Source: Oceaniovalibus sp. ACAM 378 | GTDB lineage: Bacteria > Pseudomonadota > Alphaproteobacteria > Rhodobacterales > Rhodobacteraceae | Direction of reading: 5' to 3' | Length of the DNA stretch: 64,000 nt | NCBI RefSeq assembly: GCF_008085915.1 | Contig: NZ_VSJK01000004.1 | Coordinates: 248,001 to 312,000 of the forward strand | Shown here: one piece after another, positions 8,996 to 18,911 of the stretch | Position numbering within the stretch: the first letter of the stretch is position 1 | Layout of the letters: every line of letters starts with the position of its first letter | Position numbers and translations under genes: made by a program | The notes under the pieces: generated by a model | The model's input: the letters and a program-made list of their open reading frames with translations, nothing else | Told to the model about the DNA's origin: nothing | Databases searched by the model: none

Positions 8996-10096
8996 ATGGC
9001 CGCAGGCGCGTCGCATCTTTCGACTTTGGTCAACGCGGCTCTGCTGGTCGTTTTGGCCGGCTTCCTGATCTTCATCGGCAAGCCGGTACTGCTGCCGATT
9101 CTTGCGGCGGTCATCGCGGTTTACGTCCTGCTCAGCGCATCGGACGCGCTGGGTCGCCTGCCCGTTATCGGAAGGCTTCCCACGTCGCTGCGACGGTTCA
9201 TTGTGCTGTTGGGCTTTGCGGTGGCGGTTATCCTGCTCACCGGGGTCGTTGTGGGCACCGTCGGTCAGATCCTGCGCGAGGCACCGACATATCAGACCAA
9301 CATCGAACGGCTGGTCGCGCGCGCCGCCGACATGGCCGGTCTGGACGAGAGGCCCGACTGGAAAACGATACGCGATGCCACCTTGGGCCGACTTTCGGTG
9401 CAGGGACTTGTGAACGATGTCCTGCTGAACGTGACCAACATCGGCGCATCGGTGTTTCTGGTGATTGTCTATGCGGCGTTCCTGTTGTCCGAGCGTGCAG
9501 GTTTTGCCGCAAAGCTTTCGGCGGCATTGCCCGATCACGAAAGTGCGGCGCGGGCCGAAACGATGATCGGCAATATCAACCGGCGGATCGGTGATTACCT
9601 TGCCATCAAGACCTTGGTGAACGTCATACTCGGGGCGATCTCTTTTGTGATCCTCTGGGCGCTGGGGATCGACTATCCGTTGTTCTGGGCGCTGGTGATC
9701 GGTCTGTTGAACTATATCCCCTATATCGGGTCGCTGGTCGCGGTGGCTTTTCCTGTCGGGATGTCCGCGTTGCAGTTCGGCAATCTGGAATGGACGCTGC
9801 TTGTCGCGGTGCTGCTGACGGCGGCACAGATCGCGGTGGGCAATATCCTTGATCCGCGGCTGGTGGGGCGGCGCGTCAATCTTTCGCCCTTCGTCGTGCT
9901 CGTCTCGCTCGCGATCTGGTCTGCCCTGTGGGGATTGCCCGGCGCGCTTCTGGCCGTGCCGCTGACTTCGATGTTGACGATTGTGCTGTCGGCCTTTGAC
10001 ACCACCCGTGGCATTGCGGTGCTTATGGCCGATCGTGTGGCTGTGGACGGCGCGATGTACACCCTGCCCAAAAGAACGCCGTCTGATGATGCGTGA
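8996..10096 (+). CDS. AI-2E family transporter (PerM-like membrane protein)
   Basis: 366 aa inner-membrane protein with paired hydrophobic helices at the N-terminus, a soluble loop at about 100-165, and a C-terminal block of four to five helices holding NYIPYIGS and DPRLVGRR, hallmarks of the AI-2 exporter/PerM family. Start ATG at 8996 is chosen for its GGGGAG leader; an in-frame ATG at 8903 would add a charged, non-conserved tail. Family members export AI-2 or act in Na+/H+ antiport; which applies here cannot be seen. It converges on the lipoprotein gene. Confidence 0.88.
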   Translation: MAAGASHLSTLVNAALLVVLAGFLIFIGKPVLLPILAAVIAVYVLLSASDALGRLPVIGRLPTSLRRFIVLLGFAVAVILLTGVVVGTVGQILREAPTYQTNIERLVARAADMAGLDERPDWKTIRDATLGRLSVQGLVNDVLLNVTNIGASVFLVIVYAAFLLSERAGFAAKLSAALPDHESAARAETMIGNINRRIGDYLAIKTLVNVILGAISFVILWALGIDYPLFWALVIGLLNYIPYIGSLVAVAFPVGMSALQFGNLEWTLLVAVLLTAAQIAVGNILDPRLVGRRVNLSPFVVLVSLAIWSALWGLPGALLAVPLTSMLTIVLSAFDTTRGIAVLMADRVAVDGAMYTLPKRTPSDDA

Positions 10097-10123
10097 TCGG
10101 GACGGATCGCGCCCCGCGCCGGT

Positions 10124-10741
10124 TCAGGCGGTGGCGGTCACCCAATTCGCCATCTGCGGCAGCAGGGCGTTCAGGATCGTCTGAAACGCCGGAACCAGTA
10201 CCGCGGGGATATCGTCTGCGGCCGTGACGCTTTGCCGAAAGACCCGGCTGGCGATTACATTTTGGTCGCGGTCCCGCACAAGGGTCAGGCTGATCTCGAT
10301 CACGACTTCGAAACCGGCAGACCCCGCTTCGACCTGAAACCCATCGACACGGGACAAAAGCGCCACATCCGGCACCGGTCCGCCCTCGCTTGGTCCGACA
10401 TAGCCCACCCGCCCGGTTCCGGCGATGGAGCGGATCAGCAGCGATTGCACCACGGCGGGCAGATCATCGGCCCAACGGCTGTCCGGCAGGTATGTGACGG
10501 ACAGCGCATCCGGCTTTACCACGATGCGATCCGTCGCGATGGCCGCAGGTGTTTCGGGGCGTGCCACAAGGATGGTCTGCCCCGACCGCCGCCCGGTCGT
10601 GGCACCCGGCGCGGGACGCAGGTCAAAGGTATTCAGCGGCGTGGCCGCGTCATTCAGCGAGGACAGCGCGCTGCAACCGCCAAGCGAAGCCACCGCCCCA
10701 ACAAGGGCCGCGCGGCGGGTAAGGATGATCGGCTGTGTCAT
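10124..10741 (-). CDS. ABC-type transport auxiliary lipoprotein (PqiC/LptE-like, MCE partner)
   Basis: 205 aa with a lipoprotein signal: positively charged start, hydrophobic stretch and lipobox ASLGGC at about residue 23. The rest matches the PqiC-type family that accompanies MCE proteins, including the conserved segment VAVVQSLLIRSI-like around 95-110. The start ATG at 10741 is one base past the stop of the MCE gene. It likely anchors to the outer membrane as the acceptor side of the lipid path. It is the last gene of the four-gene MCE operon. Confidence 0.85.
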   Translation of the reverse strand: MTQPIILTRRAALVGAVASLGGCSALSSLNDAATPLNTFDLRPAPGATTGRRSGQTILVARPETPAAIATDRIVVKPDALSVTYLPDSRWADDLPAVVQSLLIRSIAGTGRVGYVGPSEGGPVPDVALLSRVDGFQVEAGSAGFEVVIEISLTLVRDRDQNVIASRVFRQSVTAADDIPAVLVPAFQTILNALLPQMANWVTATA

Positions 10742-10742
10742 G

Positions 10743-12458
10743 TCATCTCCGGTATTCGGGAACGCGTTCATCAAGAAGAAACCGGGCCGGATCCCGTTCG
10801 ATCCGCCGGGCAAGCTGACTCAAGGTTTGGACCAGACCACGCGCTTCGGCACTCAGTCCGGTCAATTCCGCCAACCCGCTGCTGGTAAAACTGCGGATGC
10901 CGGGGGCCGAGGCTGTGACAGTCGCCTGCACCTGTTCCATCACTGTGTCGGCCCGGGCGATCAGCCCCCGCAGGTCCGAGGTGATCGCGGGCAGATCGTC
11001 AGACACCTGTATCGTCGCCGTGCGGATCCTTTCCGACGTGGCGCGGATATCGTTCAGAACCGGGCCAAGATCGGTCGACAGCAGGTCGGTTGCGGCGCCG
11101 AACGTGGCGTCAGCCGATGTTATCGCTCTGTTTGCCGTCACCAGCGCCCCGTCCAGATGGACAAGCGTCGTCTGCGCCCGGTCGAACAGGGCTGTTGCTG
11201 CGCTCAGGGTCGCCTGTGCATCGGCCGCCAATGGATCAAGCCTGCCGGTTGCGCTGGTCACATCCGCCGCAACCTGTTCCACCGCGCCCAGCGCGCTGGC
11301 GATTGCCGCGCGGATGTCGCTCACCATGGCGGGCACATCGTCGTTGATCACCGTCTCAAGCGTGGCGATGGCCCGGCTGGCATCGGCCAGCACTCCGCGC
11401 GCCTCGCTGACCAAAAGCGTTCCGTCCCCATCGACCAGCGCATAAAAGCTGTCTGACGCTTCTGTAACGGCGGTAAATGCGGTCTCGGCTCCGGTCAGGG
11501 TGCCTTCCAACTCGGTCAGGCGCGCATTCAAAAGATCCGCAGTTTCCGCGAACCCGTCCAGCGTGGTGCCGGTCCGGTCGGACATATCGGCCAGCGCAGC
11601 TTTCAGCGCCTCCACCGTTTCCGAGATCTGCACCACGATACCCGGAACTTCGTCGCGCATCAGTGTCTCGGCCCGGGCAAAGGCCGCACCGGCACTGTCG
11701 ATGGCCGAGGATGACGCAGAAATCGTGCGCTCGGCCGCGTCGAACGCGCCGCTGGCCGAGGCAAGGGCGGTGTCCGTGTTGGTCAACGTGGCCTGCGCCG
11801 CGGCCCCGATCACGTCCAGCCGGGCGGTAAAGTCCGCGATCTGTGCAGTCGCGTCACTCACAGTGGTCGTAATATCCGAAAAATCGGCCAGTGCGCGGTC
11901 CAGCCCGCCAGACGCGGAATCGAGGTTTTGCAGGATGGCGGACACATGGGCCTGATTTTCAGGCCCGGCGATTTTGGTGAATTGCTCAAGAAGCTGTGTC
12001 GCCTCGGTCACAAGATCGGGCGCACCATCCACCAGTTGCTGGAGCGTCGAGGGCCGGGAAACGATCATCGGCACCTCGCCCGAAGCAGCCACCAGCGGCG
12101 GAGCCTCGGCCCGGCTGTTGGACAGCGAGATATAGGACACGCCGGTCACCGGCGACGAACTGAGCTGTGCGACCGTATCTTCGCGCACCGGCGTCGTTGA
12201 ATCGATCTCGATCAGCACAAAGACCTTGGAGGGATCGGGCTCGAATATCCGCCGCTCGATCACCTTGCCCACGGCAATCCCGTTGAACCGCACGTCGCCC
12301 GAGGCATCCAGCCCCGAAACGTCATCGAACAGGATGCCATAATAGGCATATTGCCGGTCAAGCTGCACATTTGCCAGCCAGATCATGAACCCGAGCGTGC
12401 CAAGGATACCCGCAAGGGTAAAGGCGCCGATCAGGATGAAATTCGCCCGGGTTTCCAT
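10743..12458 (-). CDS. mlaD: MCE (MlaD-type) periplasmic lipid transport protein
   Basis: 571 aa. One N-terminal membrane anchor (about 7-28) is followed by a single MCE domain (about 38-118, with DVRFNGIAVGKV). A very long, Ala/Thr/Asp-rich helical region with heptad character (about 130-540) follows. That is much longer than E. coli MlaD (about 180 aa) and like the long needle-forming MCE proteins of actinobacteria and alphaproteobacteria. It overlaps the ATPase stop by one base (TAATG). The helical part probably forms a hydrophobic tunnel crossing the periplasm. Confidence 0.9.
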   Translation of the reverse strand: METRANFILIGAFTLAGILGTLGFMIWLANVQLDRQYAYYGILFDDVSGLDASGDVRFNGIAVGKVIERRIFEPDPSKVFVLIEIDSTTPVREDTVAQLSSSPVTGVSYISLSNSRAEAPPLVAASGEVPMIVSRPSTLQQLVDGAPDLVTEATQLLEQFTKIAGPENQAHVSAILQNLDSASGGLDRALADFSDITTTVSDATAQIADFTARLDVIGAAAQATLTNTDTALASASGAFDAAERTISASSSAIDSAGAAFARAETLMRDEVPGIVVQISETVEALKAALADMSDRTGTTLDGFAETADLLNARLTELEGTLTGAETAFTAVTEASDSFYALVDGDGTLLVSEARGVLADASRAIATLETVINDDVPAMVSDIRAAIASALGAVEQVAADVTSATGRLDPLAADAQATLSAATALFDRAQTTLVHLDGALVTANRAITSADATFGAATDLLSTDLGPVLNDIRATSERIRTATIQVSDDLPAITSDLRGLIARADTVMEQVQATVTASAPGIRSFTSSGLAELTGLSAEARGLVQTLSQLARRIERDPARFLLDERVPEYRR

Positions 12459-13267
12459 TATCGCATCTCGTCCTTGTCAGTCGTGTCAGTGGTGGCCAGT
12501 GCGGCGCGGGCGCGGGGACCGTGAAAGTACTCGCGCACCCAAGGGTGGTCCACCTCGAGCATTTCGGCCATCGTACCGACCGCCAGTACCTTTTTCTCGG
12601 CCAGCACGGCAATCCGGTCACAGATCGCGTGCAGAGAGTCCAGATCATGCGTCACCATGAACACCGTCAGTCCCAAGGCCGCCTGCAACCGACCGATCAG
12701 CGTGTCAAACGCCGCCGCGCCGATCGGGTCGAGCCCTGCGGTCGGTTCGTCCAGAAACACGATCTCGGGGTCGAGAGAGATGGCGCGGGCAAACCCGGCC
12801 CGTTTGCGCATCCCACCCGACAGATCGGACGGATAGGTGCCCTGCGCACTGTCGGGCAGTCCAACCATCCGCACCTTGATCCCTGCCAGAGTCTTGCGCA
12901 GATCGTCGGGCAGGTCCAATTGTTCCTTCATCGGCACTTCTACATTCTGCCGCACGGTCAGCGATGAAAACAGCGCACCGTCCTGAAACATCACGCCCCA
13001 ACGGCGGCGCAGGTCGCGGTATTCCTCGTCGGAAGTGTCGCGGACGCTTTGGCCGAACACCTCGATCTGTCCTGCGTCGGGCTTCAGCAATCCGACGATC
13101 TGGTGCAGCAGCACGGATTTGCCCGTGCCCGATCCGCCGACGATGCCGATGATTTCCCCCCGGCGCACATCCAGATCGACACCGTCATGAACAACGTGTG
13201 TGCCAAATCGTTTGACCAGCCCGCGCACCCGGATGATCGGCTTTTCTGCTTGCTCCGTCTCGGTCAT
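12458..13267 (-). CDS. mlaF: MCE transporter ATP-binding protein (MlaF/Mkl-like)
   Basis: 269 aa ABC ATPase with Walker A GGSGTGKS, the signature LSGGMRKRAG typical of the Mkl/MlaF group, and Walker B IVFLDEPTAGLDP. Start ATG at 13267 overlaps the permease stop by one base (TGATG). It energises lipid movement through the MlaE-like permease and the MCE protein. Ordinary length, no missing motif. Confidence 0.94.
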   Translation of the reverse strand: MTETEQAEKPIIRVRGLVKRFGTHVVHDGVDLDVRRGEIIGIVGGSGTGKSVLLHQIVGLLKPDAGQIEVFGQSVRDTSDEEYRDLRRRWGVMFQDGALFSSLTVRQNVEVPMKEQLDLPDDLRKTLAGIKVRMVGLPDSAQGTYPSDLSGGMRKRAGFARAISLDPEIVFLDEPTAGLDPIGAAAFDTLIGRLQAALGLTVFMVTHDLDSLHAICDRIAVLAEKKVLAVGTMAEMLEVDHPWVREYFHGPRARAALATTDTTDKDEMR

Positions 13268-14388
13268 CACACACCCACCAGAGCAAAGAACACCGAAAAC
13301 ATCGCGTCCGCAACGATGACAAGAAAGATCGACACCACGACCGAAGTGGACGTGAGCCGCCCGAGCGATTCCGCGTTGCCTCCGACCTTCAGCCCCTCGT
13401 AACAGCCGATGACCCCGATGATCAGCGCAAAAAACGGCGCCTTGATGATCCCGACCGCGAATTGCCAGATGTTGACGTCGGCCACCAGCCGCGCCTGAAA
13501 CACCCCCGGCGACACGCCCAGCTCGATCCATGACATGAGCGCACCGCCCACAAGGCCGGAAATATCGGCGATCAGCCCCAGAAACGGCAGCGTGAAGATC
13601 AGCGCCAGCACACGCGGCACCACCAGAATCTGCACCGGGTCCAGCCCGAGGGTGCGCATCGCGTCCACCTCTTCGCGCATCTTCATTGATCCGATGGCGG
13701 CCGTGAATGCCGACCCGGACCGCCCGGCGATGATAATCGCGGTCAGCAGGATACCCAACTCGCGCAGGATCGAGATAGCGATCAGATCGACCACAAAAAC
13801 CTCGGCCCCGAATTGACGCAGCTGCGACGACCCCTGAAACGCCAGCACGATACCGATGAGAAACGCCATCAGAGCCACGATTGGAACGGCGTTCCAGCCA
13901 ACCTCTTGCATGTGGTGGACAAGCGAGGTCAGCCGCAGGCGCCGCGGGTGGATCACCAGACCGGCCAGCGCCGCGACGATCTGCCCAAGGAAACCGATGA
14001 TTTCAACGGTGGAACGCCAGGCGTCATGGGCTTTGCGCCCGATCATCTCGATCCGGTCGGTCAGCGAAGGCCAAGCATCCGGTGCAGCGTCCGCCCCCGG
14101 CATGTTTTCACGCACGGTATCAAGCAGCAGGGTCTGCACGTCGCTTGCCCCAGAGATCGGCGCGCTGGCGTCCGGCCCGCCAATCTGCGCCGCCAGATCA
14201 AGGATGAACCACGCCCCCGCCGTGTCCATCCGCCCGACCTGTTCGATGTCGACGCTTTGCGCATCCTGCAGATCACGCGACAGGTCAGCGACATCGCCGA
14301 TCAGCAGATCACCGGACAGCACGACGCGCCCGTCGGTCACCTCGATGCCCGGTGGCACTGTATCCTTATCCGGCCCTTGTCGGCTCAA
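13267..14388 (-). CDS. mlaE: MCE transporter permease with N-terminal STAS-like domain (MlaE-like)
   Basis: 373 aa. The first 95 residues resemble a STAS/MlaB-like domain (VDIEQVGRMDTAGAWFILDL); the rest is the MlaE permease with GRSGSAFTAAIGSMKMREEVDAM and five to six membrane segments. In E. coli the STAS protein MlaB is separate, so this is the fused form. The start appears to be TTG at 14388, with GGAG eight bases upstream. First gene of permease-ATPase-MCE-lipoprotein, a retrograde or anterograde phospholipid transporter between the membranes. Confidence 0.92.
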   Translation of the reverse strand: MSRQGPDKDTVPPGIEVTDGRVVLSGDLLIGDVADLSRDLQDAQSVDIEQVGRMDTAGAWFILDLAAQIGGPDASAPISGASDVQTLLLDTVRENMPGADAAPDAWPSLTDRIEMIGRKAHDAWRSTVEIIGFLGQIVAALAGLVIHPRRLRLTSLVHHMQEVGWNAVPIVALMAFLIGIVLAFQGSSQLRQFGAEVFVVDLIAISILRELGILLTAIIIAGRSGSAFTAAIGSMKMREEVDAMRTLGLDPVQILVVPRVLALIFTLPFLGLIADISGLVGGALMSWIELGVSPGVFQARLVADVNIWQFAVGIIKAPFFALIIGVIGCYEGLKVGGNAESLGRLTSTSVVVSIFLVIVADAMFSVFFALVGV

Positions 14389-14540
14389 AAGTCCACTCCG
14401 AATGATTCACGCCGCCGCCCACGAACAGGGCCGCCCCGCCCCATACCGCGAACACGCGGGCAAAGCATTGCCAATCCGAAGCGACAGTTCCTCCTTGCTG
14501 CCTTTCGGACACAAGTGACTATTTCATCTGTGCGACAATA

Positions 14541-14732
14541 TCATCTTTGCGATAACGCGAGTCCCGCGCGGAAGGGGAAGACAACGCCAATGGCGCGTTC
14601 ACCCTCGACCACCGGCAGAAATCCGATATCCCGGTCCTTCATCAAGGTCGCAACGGCGCGGATTGACTTGCCCGGCCCGACCATTGTCAGTCGCGTTTGC
14701 ATGAGGCTGGATAGAAGCACTCTGGCATCCAT
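14541..14732 (-). pseudogene. Truncated CBS-domain protein
   Basis: 63 codons. Residues 18-51 match the first half of a CBS domain (VGPGKSIRAVATLMKDRDIGFLPVVE then IGVV); after that the frame runs into unrelated sequence and stops. Real CBS-pair proteins are about 140 aa. The ATG at 14732 lies six bases past the atpG stop, so it sits at the tail of the N-ATPase operon. It is probably the broken remnant of a CBS-pair gene; a functional short protein cannot be excluded. Confidence 0.6.
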
Positions 14733-14738
14733 CCCAAC

Positions 14739-15671
14739 TCACCCGGTTTCGGTTTCGGAGCATTCCTTGCTCGCACCCCTGCCCGCACCCCTGCCCCCAT
14801 TCCTGCGGCGTTCGCGGGCTTTCAGCGCCTCAAAGCCGACAATCACGTCCAGCAGCTCTGTGGTAATCTCGCTTTGGCGGACCGAGCGGGTTTCCGATTG
14901 CAGATCCTCAAGTTGTTCATCCACCGATTGTTCGGCCTGCTGCATCCGCGCTAACCGTGCGGCGTTTTCGGTCATCAACGCCTCGGCTGCGGCGCGGTGG
15001 ACCGTGGCAAACAGCAAGTTGCGCACCAGCGCGGCCAGCATGACCGGCGCAGGCAGGTGAAATTGCGGCAAGCTGCGCGAGGTCCAGGGCCGCGCGGCCA
15101 ATTCGGCCAGCATATCCGCGTCAAGCGGCAACAACCCCAATGCAACGGGCATCTGGCGGCCATGGGCGGCGCGTTGGGTATAGATCAGAGTGACCCGGTC
15201 GTCGCTGCGCATCGACTCGAGCCGGGTGACCAATTCGCCCGCCAGCCGGTTCAACCCATCGACATTGGCGGGCGGCAAAAGCGTCACCTCGGGCACCATC
15301 CCTTCACCGCGCAGCGCATCCTCCATCTGGGCGCCAACGCAGATGATCCGCAGGGTTGTGCCCGGCACGATATGCCGGCGGGCCTCGATCGCCACGACTT
15401 CGTTATAGTTGCCGCACAGCCCGTGATCGGACCCCATGACGACAAGGATCGCGCGGTTGTCCGCCGGGCTATCCTGCACCAGAGGGCCGTTCAGGTGCAA
15501 AAACCCGTGCAACCCGTCCAGAACCATATCGCGCCACAGATCGATGGCCCGGGCCGCTTGTTCATAGGGTGCGGCATTGATCGCCGACATGGTTTTCATC
15601 GTGCGGACAATGCCGCGGATGCTTTGCATCGTTTCGGTGCGACGGGTCAGGCGTTCAAGCGACTGGGCCAT
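14739..15671 (-). CDS. atpG: N-type ATPase gamma subunit
   Basis: 310 aa. The conserved gamma ends are visible: an N-terminal helix with [30 protein letters not shown] at about 93, and the C-terminal helix with [19 protein letters not shown]. Start ATG at 15671 has GGAGGG seven bases upstream and overlaps the atpA end by 17 bases. It forms the central shaft of F1. The protein ends with a Gly/Arg-rich tail ([13 protein letters not shown]) past the usual end of the family. Confidence 0.9.
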   Translation of the reverse strand: MAQSLERLTRRTETMQSIRGIVRTMKTMSAINAAPYEQAARAIDLWRDMVLDGLHGFLHLNGPLVQDSPADNRAILVVMGSDHGLCGNYNEVVAIEARRHIVPGTTLRIICVGAQMEDALRGEGMVPEVTLLPPANVDGLNRLAGELVTRLESMRSDDRVTLIYTQRAAHGRQMPVALGLLPLDADMLAELAARPWTSRSLPQFHLPAPVMLAALVRNLLFATVHRAAAEALMTENAARLARMQQAEQSVDEQLEDLQSETRSVRQSEITTELLDVIVGFEALKARERRRNGGRGAGRGASKECSETETG

Positions 15672-17181
15672 CGGCACCCTCCGGCAACGCGGCACGGGCA
15701 AGCTCGATGATATGCGCGCGGCCTTCGTCGCCCAACCTTTGGCCCGAAGCGATAAGTGCGCTTGTCTTGCCGTTGTCGGCCCGGATCACGGCCCGGATCG
15801 CGTCGCTTGCCTTTGCCATCGCGGAATCGTCCATATCGTCGAACAGACCTTCCATGGCGGCGATCAGCACGGCCAGTTGTTGGTCGGCGGGCATCGGATC
15901 ACGCTCGGGCTGGCGCAGAGCGGCGCGCACAGCGGCCCCTCGGGTCAGGCGTGCTCGGGTTTCATCGTCAAGACGTGTGCCGAAACGGGCGAACTCTTCC
16001 AGCTCCTCAAACTGCGACAGGGTCACGCGCAGGTTGCCCGCAACATCGCGCAGTGCTGCGGCCTGTGCCTTACCACCCACGCGCGACACCGACACACCGA
16101 GATCGACGGCGGGAAACTGGTTGCGGCGGACCAGACGCGGCGACAGATAGATCTGCCCGTCGGTGATCGAAATCAGGTTCGTCGGGATATAGGCCGACAG
16201 GTTTTCCGCCTGTGTTTCAACCACCGGCAGTGCCGTGATCGAGCCGCCGCCGACACCCGGCCCGAACTGCCCCGCGCGCTCCAACAGGCGGGCATGGACG
16301 AAAAAGATATCACCCGGAAACGCCTCGCGCCCCGGCGGACGGCGCAGCAGCAGCGACAACTCGCGATAGGACTGGGCGTGATGCGTCAGGTCGTCCAGCA
16401 CGATCAGCACATCGCGCCCATCGGCGGCCAGAGCCTCGGCCATCGACATCGCAGCATAGGGCGCGACAAAGGCCTGCCCCGGTGTTTCCTCATCGCCTGC
16501 CGACAGGACGATGGTGTTTTCCATCACGCCCGCATCGGTCAACGCGCCGATCACCTTGGCCACGGCATCGCCGCGCTGACCGATGGCGCAATAGATCGAC
16601 AGGACGCCGCTGTCCTTCTGGTTCAGGATTGCATCGACCGCGATCGAGGTCTTGCCGGTTTGCCGGTCACCGATGATCAATTCGCGCTGCCCCATGCCCA
16701 CCGGAACCGCGGCATCCACAGCCTTCAACCCGGTTGCCAGCGGACGCACCACGGGCCTGCGGTCCAGAATACCCGGCGCTTCTGTCTCGATCGGGCGCAT
16801 GCGGTCGGTTTCTACCGGCCCGCGTCCGTCAAGCGGCCGCCCAAGTCCGTCGACGACCCGGCCCAACAGGGCCGGTCCCACCGGCACGCTGACCACCCGG
16901 CCCGTGCGGCGCACATCGGCACCCGGCACGACCGGCCCCGCCGGGCCAAGCAGGACGACGCCAAGACGGTCCTGCTCCAGATCGAACACGATTCCGGTCA
17001 GGCCGCCGCCGAAATCCAGCAATTCATCGACCAATGCCCGGGCCAGCCCGGTGACGATGGCGATCCCGTCACCGATCTCGGCGACGCGGCCAATTTCGCT
17101 CAGCTGCGGCTCGGGGGCGGGGGCGTCGAGCAGTGCGCGCAGCAGATCGTCGGTGCCGTCGGGGATGGTGTCAGCGGGCAT
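15655..17181 (-). CDS. atpA: N-type ATPase alpha subunit
   Basis: 508 aa, family length. P-loop GDRQTGKT at about residue 170, with the arginine-finger region [13 protein letters not shown] downstream. Start ATG at 17181 follows AAGGAGG and overlaps the end of atpF by 11 bases. Non-catalytic nucleotide-binding subunit of F1. The order atpDCQRBEFAG marks this as an N-ATPase cluster rather than the housekeeping F1F0 operon. Confidence 0.94.
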   Translation of the reverse strand: MPADTIPDGTDDLLRALLDAPAPEPQLSEIGRVAEIGDGIAIVTGLARALVDELLDFGGGLTGIVFDLEQDRLGVVLLGPAGPVVPGADVRRTGRVVSVPVGPALLGRVVDGLGRPLDGRGPVETDRMRPIETEAPGILDRRPVVRPLATGLKAVDAAVPVGMGQRELIIGDRQTGKTSIAVDAILNQKDSGVLSIYCAIGQRGDAVAKVIGALTDAGVMENTIVLSAGDEETPGQAFVAPYAAMSMAEALAADGRDVLIVLDDLTHHAQSYRELSLLLRRPPGREAFPGDIFFVHARLLERAGQFGPGVGGGSITALPVVETQAENLSAYIPTNLISITDGQIYLSPRLVRRNQFPAVDLGVSVSRVGGKAQAAALRDVAGNLRVTLSQFEELEEFARFGTRLDDETRARLTRGAAVRAALRQPERDPMPADQQLAVLIAAMEGLFDDMDDSAMAKASDAIRAVIRADNGKTSALIASGQRLGDEGRAHIIELARAALPEGADGPVA

Positions 17182-17929
17182 CGGTCTGCCTCCTTTGTCC
17201 GGCGGCGTCATCCAGAATGGCTTGCAACCCGTCCACATAGCCCTCGACGGTCCAGCCCAACTGTGCCCCACCAAGACGCAGGGACAGGCCGGGCGATTGC
17301 GTCTCGTCGATCACATAGCGCACCTTGGTTCCGGGCAGCGCGCCGTCAATCGCCCTGTCGATCTGCGCGCACAACTCGTCAGGCAATGGCTCACGCGTGG
17401 TCACCACGGCATCGCGACTGTCGCCCGCCGCCGCCTTCAGATCGCCCGCCATGCCGGGCAGACGCGAGAGGGCGCGGGCGACGATACGTTCTTCCAGAGT
17501 TTCGCCAGACAGATCGTCCAGCGCCTTGCGCGTCAGTGAAACCAGCGCCGCCGCGCCGTGCCGGTGCAGCCGGTCGGTATAACGCCGGGCCTCTTCGGCG
17601 CGCTCAACCTCGCTGGCCTCTCGTTCATGTCTCAGACGCTCGCGCGTTTCCATCAGCAGGGCGTCACGCTCGGCTGCGGCCTCGGCGCGGGCCTGTTGCA
17701 GCGCCTCGTCGCGCGCCGCCTTCAGGCGTTCGGTTTCGGCACGGCATTCGGCACCTGCGGCCTCGGCCGTTTTACGCACCTGTTCCGCTTGCGCCATCCT
17801 CTCGGAAATTCGCGCTTCTCGGGCGTCGATCCCGTCAAGGATCGGCCGATAGAGAAACCGTTTCAACAACCACACCAGCACAAGAAAGTTGACCAGCTGC
17901 GCCGCGACGGTGATCCAGTCGATCGACAT
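17171..17929 (-). CDS. atpF: N-type ATPase b subunit with delta-like C-terminus
   Basis: 252 aa, longer than a housekeeping b subunit (about 160). Residues 5-27 form one membrane helix, then comes a long charged coiled coil to about 145. The last 90 residues resemble the delta/OSCP end ([20 protein letters not shown], then an ILDD end). N-ATPase operons have no separate delta gene, and none is present here, so this fusion probably replaces it as the stator connection to F1. Confidence 0.88.
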   Translation of the reverse strand: MSIDWITVAAQLVNFLVLVWLLKRFLYRPILDGIDAREARISERMAQAEQVRKTAEAAGAECRAETERLKAARDEALQQARAEAAAERDALLMETRERLRHEREASEVERAEEARRYTDRLHRHGAAALVSLTRKALDDLSGETLEERIVARALSRLPGMAGDLKAAAGDSRDAVVTTREPLPDELCAQIDRAIDGALPGTKVRYVIDETQSPGLSLRLGGAQLGWTVEGYVDGLQAILDDAAGQRRQTDAR

Positions 17930-17931
17930 AG

Positions 17932-18222
17932 TTAACCGCCCGCCCCCTGCACGGCGGCCTCAAGGGCTGCGTTCCAGAACGGATTGGCGAAGATCAGGAT
18001 CATCGCGACGACGAAACAATAGATTGCCGTGGATTCGATCATCGCAAGGCTGACGAACAGGGTGCGCGACAGGGTCGAGGCGGAATCGGGTTGCTGCGCG
18101 ATAGAGGTCAGCGCGCTGGCCGCCGCCCGGCCTTCGCCCAGCGCAGGACCAAGGGCGCCGAACGATACGGTCAGCCCGGCGGTGAAGATCGAGATTGCGG
18201 CGATGATGCCAAGATCAGTCAT
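17932..18222 (-). CDS. atpE: N-type ATPase c subunit (proteolipid)
   Basis: 96 aa hairpin of two membrane helices. Helix 2 holds the ion-binding Glu63 followed by Ser64-Thr65 (MIESTAIY). Helix 1 carries a second carboxylate, Glu30, in PALGEGRA, where sodium-type rings have a glutamine. This two-carboxylate pattern is typical of N-ATPases, which were first predicted to pump Na+ and for which H+ coupling has also been argued. It overlaps the atpB stop by four bases. Confidence 0.93.
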   Translation of the reverse strand: MTDLGIIAAISIFTAGLTVSFGALGPALGEGRAAASALTSIAQQPDSASTLSRTLFVSLAMIESTAIYCFVVAMILIFANPFWNAALEAAVQGAGG

Positions 18223-18911
18223 GTCAGCTCCTTTGCGGAAACGGAGTCGGGCACAGCGGTGGCCGACGAGATATAAACAGTGGCGAGGATGGCGAAGATA
18301 TAGGCTTGGATCACGCCGGTCAGCAGGCCCAGCATGTCCATCACCACAGGAAAAAAGAACGGTGCGACACCCAGCAGGATCGCGGCGATCACAGCACCGC
18401 TCATCACGTTGCCGTACAGGCGGATGGCCAGCGACAGGCCACGGGAAAATTCGCCGATGATGTTGAACGGCAGCATGATGACGTTCGGCTCGATATAGCT
18501 GTGCAGATACGCGCCGATGCCACGGCTGCCGACCCCGAACAGCGGCACCGCCACCAGCACCGCCAACGCAAGAGCCGCAGTCGTCGAAAGCGAGCCGGTG
18601 GGCGACCGCCAGCCCGGCACAATCATCAGCAGGTTCGAGGTAACGATGAACAGAAACAGCGTGCCCGCAAAATACAACAACCTGCGGTCCGGACGCGCGC
18701 TGATCTCATCAATCTGGCCCTGAATGGTCAGCACAATGGTTTCAAGCACGGTGCGCCAGCGGTTCGGCGGCACGTCGGGGCGCAGGTTGCGGGTGATCAG
18801 GATCGACGCACCGGTCAGGATCGCCATGACGATCCAAGTGAACAGGATCGTCGCGTTGATTGCAAAGCCGAAGACCGTGAAGAACACGGTGTCGTCGGGC
18901 GTCAGTTCCAT
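18219..18911 (-). CDS. atpB: N-type ATPase a subunit
   Basis: 230 aa integral membrane stator with five to six helices. The essential helix holds the arginine in SLAIRLYGNVMSGAV. Start ATG at 18911 overlaps the atpR stop by one base (TGATG); the frame stays open upstream, but that stretch is the atpR repeat tail read in another frame. It forms the ion half-channels facing the c ring. Confidence 0.9.
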   Translation of the reverse strand: MELTPDDTVFFTVFGFAINATILFTWIVMAILTGASILITRNLRPDVPPNRWRTVLETIVLTIQGQIDEISARPDRRLLYFAGTLFLFIVTSNLLMIVPGWRSPTGSLSTTAALALAVLVAVPLFGVGSRGIGAYLHSYIEPNVIMLPFNIIGEFSRGLSLAIRLYGNVMSGAVIAAILLGVAPFFFPVVMDMLGLLTGVIQAYIFAILATVYISSATAVPDSVSAKELT

